Shown here: in pieces, positions 37,975 through 48,175 of the stretch
How positions within the stretch are numbered: the stretch's first letter is position 1
Layout of the letters: every line of letters begins with the position of its first letter
Assembly (NCBI GenBank): GCA_021030905.1
Contig: JAGFMI010000023.1
Coordinates: 248,001-312,000, forward strand
Reading direction: 5' to 3'
DNA length: 64,000 nt
Source of the DNA: Pyrenula massariospora
Lineage: Eukaryota; Ascomycota; Eurotiomycetes; Pyrenulales; Pyrenulaceae
Position numbers and translations under genes: made by a program
Notes under the pieces: generated by a model
Databases searched by the model: none
Told to the model about the DNA's origin: nothing
What the model saw: only the letters and a program-made list of their open reading frames with translations

Positions 37975-39377
37975 ATGCATATCAGCCTTATCCAAGTCAT
38001 TTCATTGGCCCTTGCTGCTACCTCTACACTCGTTCAAGCCCAAGGCAGCAATGATCTTGCTCTTGGCAGACGCCATGTGGTATGTGTCTCTGTTCGGATG
38101 CGATATGTCCCGACTGTCGGCTCACGAGTACAGGGAGGCTTGAGTGCCCAAGCTCGCCATGCTGTTGCTGAGCTTGAAGCCCGCCATCATCGCAAAGGTA
38201 CCATCTATCTTGTTATCTAGAGCACTTGTCGGTTACTTACATACTTCCACCAGGCAAGAAGAAGGGAAATGGTGGTGCTGCAGCTGCCTCTGGTACTGGA
38301 GTAGCTGCGGCTGCTTCCACAGCGACCGGAACAGCTGTTGCGGCCACTGATGCTACGGGGAACTCAACCAATCTTTCGATTTTCCCTGGTCTCCGTGCCC
38401 GCCATCATCAAGGTCAAACAGGTCAAGGTCAAAACGCAGCCGGCAGTGCGAAGAAAGGCAAAGGAACTGGAGCTGGAAATGGAGCTGGAACTGGTGCTGC
38501 AGCTGGCACTGGGGCAGCTGGAGCCGCCTCAACTGCTACAGCAGCTACCGGATCTGCCGCAAACTCAAACCTCTGCGCTCGCCATCATCAAGGCAAGACG
38601 ACCCAGGCAGCTAACTGCGCCCGTGACGTTGAACTTGAGACCCGCGAGCCTCACCACCAGGGGAAGGCGAGCCAGGGCAAGGCGGGAGCGGCTCAGGGCG
38701 GCACGAATGCAGGCACGAACGCGGGTACTAACGCAGGTACCGGGGCCGGAGCTGCTGCGGCGGCATCTACTGGTACAGCGACAGGAGCTACTGGAAGTAC
38801 ATGCAAGCGGCACCATCAAGGAAAGACTCAAGGGGCAAACTGCGCTCGTGACGTCGAACTAGAGACTCGCCATCACCAGGGCAAGACTGGCCAAGGTCAG
38901 ACGAGCCAAGGCAAGAAGGGAGCTGCTCAAGGCGGCGCGAACGCAGGTGCGAACGCTGGTACAGGGGCCGGAACTGGCGCCGCAGCTGCCACCGGAGCCG
39001 CCGCAGCCGGCTCTACCGGTACGGCGACAGGAGCCACTGGAAGCACTTGCAAGCGCCATCATCAAGGAAAGACTCAAGCGGCCAACTGTGCCCGTGATGT
39101 CGAGCTTGAGAGCCGCGAGCCTCATCATCAGGGCAAGACGGGCGCATCTCAGCAGGGTGGTGCAAAGGCGGCTGCCGGCGGAAACGCCGCAGGAGCGAAC
39201 GCTGCTGGCTCAAACGCAGGGACAGGGTCTGGAGCTGGCGCCGCAGCTGCCTCTGGAGCCGCTGGTGCCGCTGGTGCCGCCTCTACTGGCACGGCGACAG
39301 GTACTGCTGGAAACACATGCAAGCGCCACCATCAAGGAAAGACAAGCGGTAGTGCCAATGCCGCTGCTTGCAACTAG
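37975..39377 (+). CDS. Secreted Gly/Ala-rich repeat protein with multiple HHQGK motifs
   Basis: Exons: 37975-38079, 38134-38197, 38254-39377 (430 aa). A signal peptide (MHISLIQVISLALAATSTLVQA) is followed by nine HH motifs: HHRKG at 53, HHQGQ at 107, and HHQGK at 167, 190, 243, 263, 325, 347 and 415. Most follow a basic residue (AR, KR or TR). From residue 164 the protein is built of repeats of about 76-90 residues: Cys-KR-HHQGKTQ-x-AN-Cys-ARDVELE(T/S)R-(EP)HHQGK, then a long Gly/Ala/Thr/Asn linker. Cysteines bracket the motif at 164/178, 240/253, 322/335 and 412/429. There is no Tyr or Trp. KR and single Arg sites could be cut by Kex2-like proteases, so it may be a precursor of repeated peptides; alternatively the paired histidines bind metal in a cell-wall protein. 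No named family was recognised. Confidence 0.8.
38574..39374 (+). repeat. Intragenic repeats of the HHQGK protein (period about 230-270 bp)
   Basis: Three successive units plus a final half unit, sharing the Cys-KR/AR-HHQGKT...NCARDVELE block followed by a G/A/T/N-rich linker of variable length. The blocks are more conserved than the linkers. Confidence 0.85.
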
Positions 39378-39986
39378 ATGGCCCGATGTAAATGCCTGGA
39401 ACCGGTCTGAGCAGCCGCTTGCCTGACATGAAGATGTGGGGCTGGAATGGTGGGTTCAAAAATTTGTATGAACAGTGGAGGGCCGCTGGGTCGTGGAGGA
39501 TACGGGTGGCATAGCATAGTATCCAAAAATGTACCTATGTAAGCGGCGATTGGATACGCAAAAACAGTACCCGCTAAATGTTTTCCGAATGAAATAAGCT
39601 GTGCTAATCAGAGCGTGAATCGAGGTTCCGAGTTATTCGACTTCGTTTAATAGCCTACTTAAAATAGACAACTCAGTCACCCAGGGAGATGAACACTAAG
39701 CAGAAGAACACCGAATCAGTGTATCAGAAAGTCTACGTAGTGCAGTTCTCCGCACAGGCTCGATCACACAGGAAATTATGCAGGCGGGTTTCCCGATGTA
39801 TACCCCGTATGGACATACACCTGCTGTACTCTCTCGTTCGATGGCACCCTCGCCCACACGATCCTGTGCTCAGACCTTCCCAAAGCAAGTTCTCAGAAGG
39901 CGCAACGTATCTGTTGGTCAGCGCTGACGCCCGCCAGCCTGATAACCAGATCCACCAGCCCTCTGACACTCACCATCATCAAACCC
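39378..39986. other. Intergenic, 0.6 kb
   Basis: 3' flanks of two converging genes; nothing else was seen. Confidence 0.6.
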
Positions 39987-41494
39987 CTACCAACCCATCC
40001 CCGCCCGTCGCCGCCTCTCCCCAATCCTCCCCACCACCCCCCGATACGCCGCCCAATCCTCCCCCTGCAAAAGCCTCTCCCGATTCGCCTCCACCTCCTC
40101 AAACACAATCCCATACCGATCATTCAGCGTCTTATAACTAAACGGCCGCTTCCCCCCTTCCTCCAGCGCCTTCCTCGCGGCCCGGACGGCCCCGCCGTGC
40201 GGATCCGCGTCCCTGTCGACCACCGGGATGGGGATGAGGGTCCAGTAGCCGTCGTCGTCGGACGAGTCTGCGAACTCGAGGGAGGATTCGAGGGTGGAGA
40301 TGGTGAGGGTGTGGAGGTGTGGGAGGGTGGAGAGAGTGGTGAAGAAGGAGGACCAGGGGAGGGGGTTGGTGGCGAGGGTGTGGGTGGCGGTGGGGGAGGC
40401 GTAGCATTGGTGTAGGTGGAGGGTTGAGAGGTGGGGGTGGTGTTGTAAGAAGGAGGTGAGTTCGGGGCTGATGAAGGTGTGTTTGAGGGTGAGGGAGGTT
40501 AGGTTGGGGAGGGATGAGGGGGGGAGGGGGAGGGGGTGGTGGTTTTGGCCTTCGAGGCCGAGGGGCGCGGAGATGTGCGCGGAGAGGGTGAGGGAGGTTG
40601 TGGAGGTTAGGTGGGTGAAGAGGGAGGTGGGGAGGGAAGAAATGAAGTCTCTGAAGCCGGTTTGGGTGTTTATTGCCCAGCCTGTAGGTAAGTTAGTGCA
40701 ATTAGTTATTGGATCGGCATCGAAGGGATAGTGTTAGACGTACCGGCCGAATTCTCTCCTCCGAAAAGAGAAACTTGGAAATCCTCCACGCCGGAGAGAA
40801 AGAGATGCCAATTCCTATCTTTCCATGCAGTCACAGCTTTGGGAACAAGGTTCTCGATTACAAACACGCTGCAAGACCCTGGTTCATTCTTCGAAATTGC
40901 GGAAAACGTATTGTACAAAAGCATCCGCCATGGCCAGTCATCCTCGGCGTTCAAGGCGTCTTCTTCTGTTTCTGACTCCAAAACAAAATTGATACTACCG
41001 TCCCAATGAGCGATGCTCATATCGAAGAATACGGTCAGTTTATGAAGCTGAGGGAACACGCGCCCTAGAGACGAAAGGACCTCGTAGGATTCCGCGGACA
41101 TGAGCTCCCGCTCTAGATGCTCCCCCCTCGGGTCGTCCGCAGCAGCGCGGAACCTGACCTCTTCCACGAAATTCCCATAGCCATGTTTGATCAACGCTTT
41201 GACCTTCCTGCCACTTTCGGCCTGCTCGCAGAATCCAACACGTCGAAACACGTGTGGCAGTAGGAGTTGGCGGTAGAAAGTACAGGTAGAGCTTAGGGCC
41301 CGGATTGATGGATAAGATTGTCTGGCCCAGTCAAGGTCTTGAACTTCGTACGGATCTGGAATTTTGTTCCTAGACTCACGGTAAATGCGAGTTGAGGAGG
41401 AGTCAAGATTGCGGATGTGGGTGAGAATAGAGTTCTGCAGTTCAGGTGGAAGAGCAATTAGAGCGCAGGAGGATTGGAGGGATAGGCTTGCCAT
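39987..41494 (-). CDS. F-box/LRR-like hypothetical protein
   Basis: Exons: 41494-40744 and 40681-39987, 62-bp intron, 481 aa. The N-terminus SSCALIALPPELQNSILTHI is F-box-like, and RALSSTCTFYRQLLLPHVFRRV is the usual second part of fungal F-box proteins. Leucine-rich strands follow (PQLHKLTVFF, LPNLTSLTLKH, HPHLSTLHLHQ, LPHLHTLTIST). Such proteins usually recruit targets to an SCF ubiquitin ligase, but binding to Skp1 is only inferred. Exon 2 is markedly more C-rich on the coding strand (runs of CTC, CCC and ACC codons) than exon 1, and the shift falls at the intron. Confidence 0.75.
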
Positions 41495-42653
41495 TTGAAA
41501 GGTAGAGCTACGTAGCCAAGGACGTATCTAGAGCATTTTTCAAACCTTCTAACTATCTAGGAGCTTACTTAGGCGAGCCCGAGAAGAGAGTTTATTAGAC
41601 ATTCGCAGGAGCGATCATAGAATAAAGAAATTATGTGTCTAGCAGAAGGACGTTGTGGCTTGAAACCTACGAGAAGTATCGATGTGAGAAAAAGCCACTC
41701 CAGCAGCCTAAAAGCAAGGATCCTGAAGCCGACATAGACTTCAATGGAGAGCCCGTCTTTTTCGGCGATATCGCCGTGGGCAGTTTTTAGCCTCGTTCTG
41801 CTAGCGTTTGGACGGGCGGAACGGAATTGTATGCTAACGACGCTAAACCTAGTGCCTTGAAGGGACCGTGCAGGATTTGACTGCTGAATCTAGGCGATGA
41901 ATTGTGATTTGGCTTAAGTAGATGATGCTGGAGTGGAACAGATAATTTTGAGACGTCAATCTGCCAAGGCGCCGAGTGGATCAATGCTTCCGTTTTATTT
42001 CAATTGCACCGCAACTTCAATTCTTTCAATACTTTTAGGACTTGAGATCCTGCATTTTACAGCCAAGCCTGCATTTCAACGACTCTCCGACGCCCTCCGT
42101 AACGACTTGGCTTTGGGGTCTCATCACTGACATTGGAGCGGCTACACCAAGAAAGCCACTCTAACTAAGGGGTGTAGAACACCATGCATTTTATGGATGT
42201 ATTTTTGGATGTTTCAAGCTGAAAAGAGCAGAGATGGCTAAGAAAAGTAACTTTCTAGTCGACGCAGTGTTGGCTCAGCGAATAAGTCCCTTGATATCGA
42301 GACCATGACCGCTTCGGCTTTGTAAGGATCTCATATGAAAATCACCTTAAGCAGCAAAACCAGGTGGAAAACCTTGCAACCAACTTTCGCCTGATTTGCT
42401 GGATTCTGTAATTTTCTATGGATACTTCTCTTGCTCATTATTGAAAGCTCGGATCAAGATTGTTTACATTTCTACGAAGCTTGCGCGTTGAGACGCGTCG
42501 ATACCTCCTTGCATATCTACCACTTCATGAATAGGCACCACCTCCCTAACGACCCCGACAAGGGCAAAAAAGCACCAAAAGAAGCGGCTCTCTCCCACCT
42601 CAAAGGACCCTTTCAATTTTCCTATAATTGTTTTGCTTGGAACTGGGAGATCA
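41495..42653. other. Intergenic, 1.2 kb
   Basis: Divergent region between the F-box-like gene and the coiled-coil gene. No coding or RNA signal was recognised. Confidence 0.55.
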
Positions 42654-43517
42654 ATGGCATCGGTAGAGACCGGCACGCCGCCATCTGATGGTGCTCGAAG
42701 CTCAACGAAAGACTTGCAACTCAAATCCTTTATCGAGCTAGACCGAATCTCAGTTCGCCGTTCTAGCTATCGAAAGGAGCTCTCGGCGATTTTGACACCT
42801 GCAAAGGAACTGGAGAATGCTTGGAAGAATCTCGTTATGCGCACAGATGATTGGCTGATGCTCCCTTTTTGCAAGCTGACGCGATCCATATTCATAACAC
42901 CTCAGGAGCGCGATGCTTTGACCATGAGGTTCAACGAGCTCGTGAGCGGGATCAAGAGCCTATGCCGAAAGCTTCACGCGGCGGAGAACCGAATCGATCA
43001 CAACCTGCCACTCATTATCATCGACCAAGTGGTAGACGACAAATCCCGAAAGAATGACCTTATGCCGCTAGTCAAGCGTAATCGGTCCTTGGCGCAAGAT
43101 AATGTAAATCTACTCGAACAAGTTCATACCTTGGAAACGGAGAGGGGCGCGCTCAAAGACAGGGTCTCAAGGATCGAACAGCGACCTATGTCTGAGTGTC
43201 TACGTCTTCAGCTACCAATTCCTAATGACCTGCGGTCCCATGTTGAGATGATGCAGAAACTCTACGCTCTCGAAGAGTTCCAACTTCGGCGGCGGTGGAT
43301 GGAAGAATACAGATTAGAAGCGGAGCGCATCCGACTTGCACAATGGGAAGCCGATTTGAGACGTCGAGAGCAAAGACCGAGGTGGATGAACATATTCCAG
43401 GTCATTCGGAACGGCTGGAGGTTTGCTTTTGCGTGTTGCTTTCCTCCGACCGAGTGTCACGAGCAATCACGAGGCCTGACCCTAAGCGAGGATGTTTTAA
43501 CGCCTCATTCCGGATGA
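42654..43517 (+). CDS. Coiled-coil hypothetical protein
   Basis: Single exon, 287 aa, starting at ATG 42654 (MASVETGTPPSDG). The sequence is rich in Arg, Glu and Leu, with likely coiled coils at about 150-180 (LAQDNVNLLEQVHTLE) and 215-255 (a long Arg/Glu helix including WMEEYRLEAERIRLAQWE). Near the C-terminus NGWRFAFACCFPP is a short hydrophobic, Cys-containing stretch that could anchor to a membrane. No family was recognised. Codon use and the long uninterrupted frame support a real gene. Confidence 0.65.
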   Translation: MASVETGTPPSDGARSSTKDLQLKSFIELDRISVRRSSYRKELSAILTPAKELENAWKNLVMRTDDWLMLPFCKLTRSIFITPQERDALTMRFNELVSGIKSLCRKLHAAENRIDHNLPLIIIDQVVDDKSRKNDLMPLVKRNRSLAQDNVNLLEQVHTLETERGALKDRVSRIEQRPMSECLRLQLPIPNDLRSHVEMMQKLYALEEFQLRRRWMEEYRLEAERIRLAQWEADLRRREQRPRWMNIFQVIRNGWRFAFACCFPPTECHEQSRGLTLSEDVLTPHSG

Positions 43518-43992
43518 TGCAATCCTTGGCAATCTCAAGAGGAAGTAATCATGGTGAGCTGAAAGTTATGCTTCAATGCTGCCACCTTCCTGCGCTGGCG
43601 GATACCGTGAATCACCGCCGATAACCTGAGATGGAACTGTTCCCAAGTTCCCGATCAGGCCATTTGAGGTATGTCTCCGCGTCTTCTGTGTTCCTTCCGT
43701 GTTCGGAAAACCTCTCGGCCACGCTCCTTCCCAATCTTGCTCTATCCTGATCACGTCAATTGCCTGATCGAGGCCTTACTCGTGTCGATACTCATCTGGT
43801 CCTCACCTGCTCTAGAGATTATTCGCTCCGCCGAAACTGGCTTATAAGGATGGACACGACTCAAAACTCCCACATCCTCCCTCCACCGTTACTTCAGATC
43901 ACCACTCCCCAAGTATCCTCCGACAACCCTCATCGACCGCATTCAGTCAAACATACTTCACAAGTTGATACTGCCTTTTCGCGTCAGATACA
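43518..43992. other. Intergenic, 0.5 kb
   Basis: Probable promoter of the following secreted-protein gene; a TATA-like TTATAAGG lies near 43841. Confidence 0.5.
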
Positions 43993-44945
43993 ATGAAGTC
44001 CATCCATTTCTTGGTGTTGGTTGCGACCGCTCTCCTCTACGGCATCGTCAGCGCTTCTCCTATCACTGCTCCGAAGGAAACCATTACGTTCGATTTCTCG
44101 GATACCTTAACCCTTGCTGTGCCTACTGGCCACGGACCTGTTGTTAGCGTGCATCCGCACGATACTAGCCACGAGACCACACCAACTGCCCATTCTTCAA
44201 TTCACAAGTGGTCCATCCCCCGCGGTCCTAAAGTGCCCATCTTGACTCCTGGCTTCTTTGGACCGAGGGATGAAGTTCTCACTGTGGAGCCCTCTGTCTC
44301 CGGCGTCCACTTACAAACTCTTCATTCTCGCCCCTTTAGCAACCTTGATGTCGATTCGAATGTTCCAACTTTGGACCCGCCTGTGCCCCAATTTCCTCCC
44401 CTTCACCAAATAAAGCGGGAAGCAGAACCCGTTGCTGGTAAGCGTTCTCACCATCCCGTCACCCCATCCCAACAACCTCTGAACATATTTACGCTTCATA
44501 ACGCGGACTGTTGATGCTAAGTACAGCGACAGATGCTCGACCTGTGGACCTTTTTGTCAGCAAACCGCTCACACCGGTGCCGACGCCAACGATCCTCAAT
44601 AATCCATCCCACCCAGGACCGGACGAAGGTGGCTGGCACCATCACACCACCCACACCCGCGATCGCCGCGACGAAGCCAAGATCACCGGCAAACCCCTAC
44701 CCCTACCCATTCTTTCGATCGTCGACCCTATAGGCTCCGGACACAACACGACCTCGACAAAGTCGATCACAAGTCCCAAACCCTCCTCTGGTTCCAAGCC
44801 ACACGTTACTCCATCCCCCTTTGGCTCGCAGGGCGTCTGGATCCCGGAGCTGGTGTGGACTTCCGGACACCTCATCACTACCTCGACGCTCTACACCCCC
44901 CCTTTCACGTTCTGGCATCCGCCCCACCCATACCATACGCACTGA
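43993..44945 (+). CDS. Secreted Pro/Thr/His-rich protein with a KREAEP processing site
   Basis: Exons: 43993-44437 and 44527-44945, 89-bp intron, 287 aa. A clear signal peptide (MKSIHFLVLVATALLYGIVSA) is followed by low-complexity sequence rich in Pro, Thr, Ser and His with no transmembrane segment. At 141-146 it has KREAEP, the Kex2 (after KR) plus dipeptidyl aminopeptidase (EA-EP) layout best known from fungal pheromone precursors; RRDEA occurs further on. It could therefore be a proprotein cut in two. The C-terminal half ends in WHPPHPYHTH. It has no cysteines in the first half and no recognised domain. Effector, wall protein and propeptide are all possible. Confidence 0.75.
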
Positions 44946-46006
44946 CTGGGAAGTGAGCGTAAGGTTCCCCCAATTTTTGCTCTCCCGGCCTGTCCTGTAG
45001 CATGTACTGACAAGCTTTGAACCCTAGATCCTACCTATTCTCGAGATCACGACACTATTGTGTTTCGTTAGGCTAGGAAAATCGTGGGAGTGTGTCCTGC
45101 ATGGGCAATGTCTTCTCTTTCTTCTCTTCTTTTTCCTTTCTTCGTCGCACCTCGGTGCAATACTTCAAAGCGAAAAAACCGATGGTGCTAGTATTGTGAA
45201 AGAAGACATTAAGTCTGCGGCGGAATAGCTAGTTCTGTCTAACTAGATATCGATTGCTGCACGGTTCCAATCGATGATTCGATGTAAATCGCTCTTCCCT
45301 CATGCTCCCAAACCTCATTGCTCATTGCATCCCGCCCGCTGTAGCCTGATCGAAACCAATAAAGAAATTACTATTAACCCATAGATAGACTCATCATCCC
45401 TGTAGACCCCTCTCCCTTTCCACTAAACCCTGCTACTATGTCCCGCGGGCGAGCCAGAGGGACCTACCAAAGCAATCAGAAACCCAGTAGGTAGGTAGGT
45501 AGTCTTCCGTTCGGTGCATTTCTTCCTCATGCGACTGGCGCGACCCAGGCCCAAAGAGTAGGTGCAGTCGAATCGAAGCTGCCTGCTGGCGAGAGCACAT
45601 ATCTCGAAGTGACCCCTGCGGCGCGAGGGCTGGCCTACCACCTATGGGCTGGGTAGCCTCACTATGGTGGAAACTACCATTAACACGAGTGGCGCCGCAG
45701 GAGGTGTCTTCTCGCCGTACCTGCAGTGTGGGTTCGGTGTTGATATCTGCGCGCATTGCTTTGCGGGATATGTGAGACGCTGATGCTTGGGAGGAGAGGG
45801 GAGTGTCAGCATGCTGAGAAGATGAACTGATGGATCTCCTAGGACGTTCTTCTGGCTCTCTGAGATCACCTTGGGTACATAGTTGACTGCTGGGGTCTAT
45901 GGGGGCGTTAAAGTTATTTCCCTGGAGCCGGGCGGTCGTCACTGACCAGAAACAGTCCCTTAAGATCAGCAGGATTTGCAGAATCATATGATTTCTTTTC
46001 TTTTCT
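44946..46006. other. Intergenic, 1.1 kb
   Basis: 3' flanks of converging genes. An open frame of 183 codons on the - strand (45436-45987) has no family features and is not called. Confidence 0.5.
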
Positions 46007-47379
46007 TCAGTCTGATCTACTAACGTCGCTTTTCGCCCGCAGCTTCAAAAGGAAAGTGTTAAACCCCACTAACCATCCGTCGAAAAGCGAACCCTCCGCC
46101 CTCCTGCGTTGGTGTTCTGCGATGGCGCTTCGAATCAGGTCCTCGCGTCCGATGAACGCATCAGACCACCTGCCGGCACGAATGTCGGCGGCAAAGCTTT
46201 GAACCGCCGCATGGAGAAGCTGAGAAGCGTCGTGGAGCTCGGTGTGCAGTAAGCGGCCGGCGTAGGACAAGCGGGATAGACTGAGCCCGTCGGGGTCGGG
46301 GACGCCGGGGTAGTATCGACCGTGGCGGTAGACGTCGCAGGCTGAGGCTGCTCGGTGGCCGACTAGGAGGCCGTTGCTGAAGAGGACGAGGGGCCATTTC
46401 CGGAGGAGGGACCGGGAGAATTCTGGGTTTTGGGCGGTCAGGGAGGAGGTCTGAGTACGTTCATAGGGTGATTGAGGGAGGTAGGATTGGGCTTACTGGA
46501 TTTAGGCTTTGCGATGAGAAATCCATTCTGTACGCAGTTCTGATGATGTGTAGCGCTGTGAGTGTTCCGACGCTCGTGGAGATCCCATTTCACAACCTGT
46601 ACCTTCGTCCCTACGAAGATAGAGTAGTCTCGTTTCGTCATGATAGCGCGCTATACCAAGGAGCACACGAAGATCTGGCAGTTGACACTGAACAAGTTGT
46701 ACTCGGACAGCCTATTCTCAATTAGCCACTCGGCGAGACGGTTGAGTTCTTCTGGCTCGAACTGTGTCTGTCCGACATGGTATGCGATAAGTGCTTTCTT
46801 CTTTTCACTTTTAGAATTACTGCACCTGACAAAATCTGTCGATTCGTCACTGTGCAGGTCCTCAATCCTCAGGGTTGTCTTGTATTGTCTATCTTCATCA
46901 GGTGCTTCGATCTGGGATGCGCCATATAGTAGCTGTGACGCTGGCAAGCGAGCAGCCGAGAGATGATAAAAAAATCCCTGAGAATAGACTGACCAGTGCT
47001 TGAGAGTAGAGGGCCAGGCAGCGTGTGGTGTAGTCACAATATAAACGTTGCGTCCATCGGCTGTAGGCTCCGGCAACCGATCGTTAGTTTGGCCCATTTG
47101 CATCATATCGCGGAGCATCAGACCAGCATAAAGACCTAGAGGAAGGCTTGGTAGGCTATCATGCAGCTTTGCGACTTTCCGCTGTAGGCGGGAGGCCTTC
47201 CCATCATCTTTGAAGTCGTAGTCCCAGAGACTCTGTTGGCAAGATTTCCCCAGTATGTCGGCGTTGGAGGGACTCGACTCGCTGATATCAACTTGTACTC
47301 CTGATGTCAATGACTGTATGGCAGCGCTCTCGTTAACAGGGTTCTCCAAACGCTCATTGCGGGATGTTATTTTATGCAT
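46007..47379 (-). CDS. Hypothetical protein with LRAT/NlpC-P60-like (permuted papain) features
   Basis: The first exon starts at 47379 and codes about 240 residues. It contains KHWSVYSQGFFYHLS (candidate catalytic His) and, much later, LFSVNCQIFVCSL (candidate nucleophile Cys in an NC-x-x-F context). His before Cys is the order of circularly permuted papain folds such as LRAT and H-REV107. A GT donor follows directly. Downstream in the same direction lie a coding-like stretch near 46530-46490 and a clear one from about 46420 to 46007 (WPLVLFSNGLLVGHRAASACDVYRHG, ending at TGA). An intron ending AACCCAG, with CTGAC 17 bp before it, joins these well, but the intron after CSL is ambiguous, so the model between 46650 and 46490 is unresolved. 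Enzyme activity is inferred from fold features only. Confidence 0.55.
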
Positions 47380-48175
47380 AGTGACTTTATGCTGTACTTT
47401 TCAACTAAGTGGTTTGCTTTCGATGTGGTTTGTTAAGCAAAAGATCTTAACTCCATTTCAAGTCCTCGATATGACAGACATACTGTGTTCAAAGCATGGG
47501 TACCTGAGCCCTAGTACAGTAAAACTGTGATATGAGGGTCCAGGGCCGCCCATCAAGTGTTCTTCTCACAGGTCAAAACAGCTTCTTCCGGCGGCCAACG
47601 ACTTTTGTCTCAAAGCTTGGGGCCCGAAAACTACATCTGTGAAGATGCTGAGGTAGAGATTGCATGATACGGTCATGACCCGTATCGACATTGCACTGGA
47701 GCTGGTTTTGAAGGACGACAGTGGCTGCATCCGCCAGCTTACTCCGGATTCACCCTCGATGACCGGGGCTTAGTTCATACCCACCGATGAGTTGTCATCG
47801 AATATGAGGCTACACCATAGCCGCGTAAGTTCACTATAGATACACTCTAGCCACCCGGAGTTGGTACGATAAGCATGCATGATAAACTGCACCTAATACA
47901 CCTTTTGAGCGTTCTCATGTTGAAAGATCCCTGGCAGTTGAAGCACGGGCCTCTTTTCCGACGCGACGCGTCCCTGGTTGCCCTGGCCTTGGCATTTGAG
48001 CATGATTCTTCGAGTCATTTGTGCGAAGATTCGGGTATTTGAGAGAGGCACAAGTTGCCCAAACTAGCTTATTTGAGCTGTACGTCTGCTGGGGTCTACG
48101 CACCCCCTAATGTTGCCACCAAAATCTAGAAATCCCCATACAATTACGTCTTGAAGAGCTAGATTTTTTGGTGAT
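47380..48175. other. Intergenic, 0.8 kb
   Basis: Divergent region upstream of POP1. No supported feature. Confidence 0.55.

Noticed and set aside
39689-40407. Pro-rich + strand and Arg/Gly-rich frames opposite the F-box-like gene
   Set aside because: They are shadows of the C-rich second exon of the - strand gene.
45436-45987. 183-codon open frame on the - strand next to the LRAT-like gene
   Set aside because: Composition is random-like, with no conserved blocks and no splice link to the neighbouring gene.
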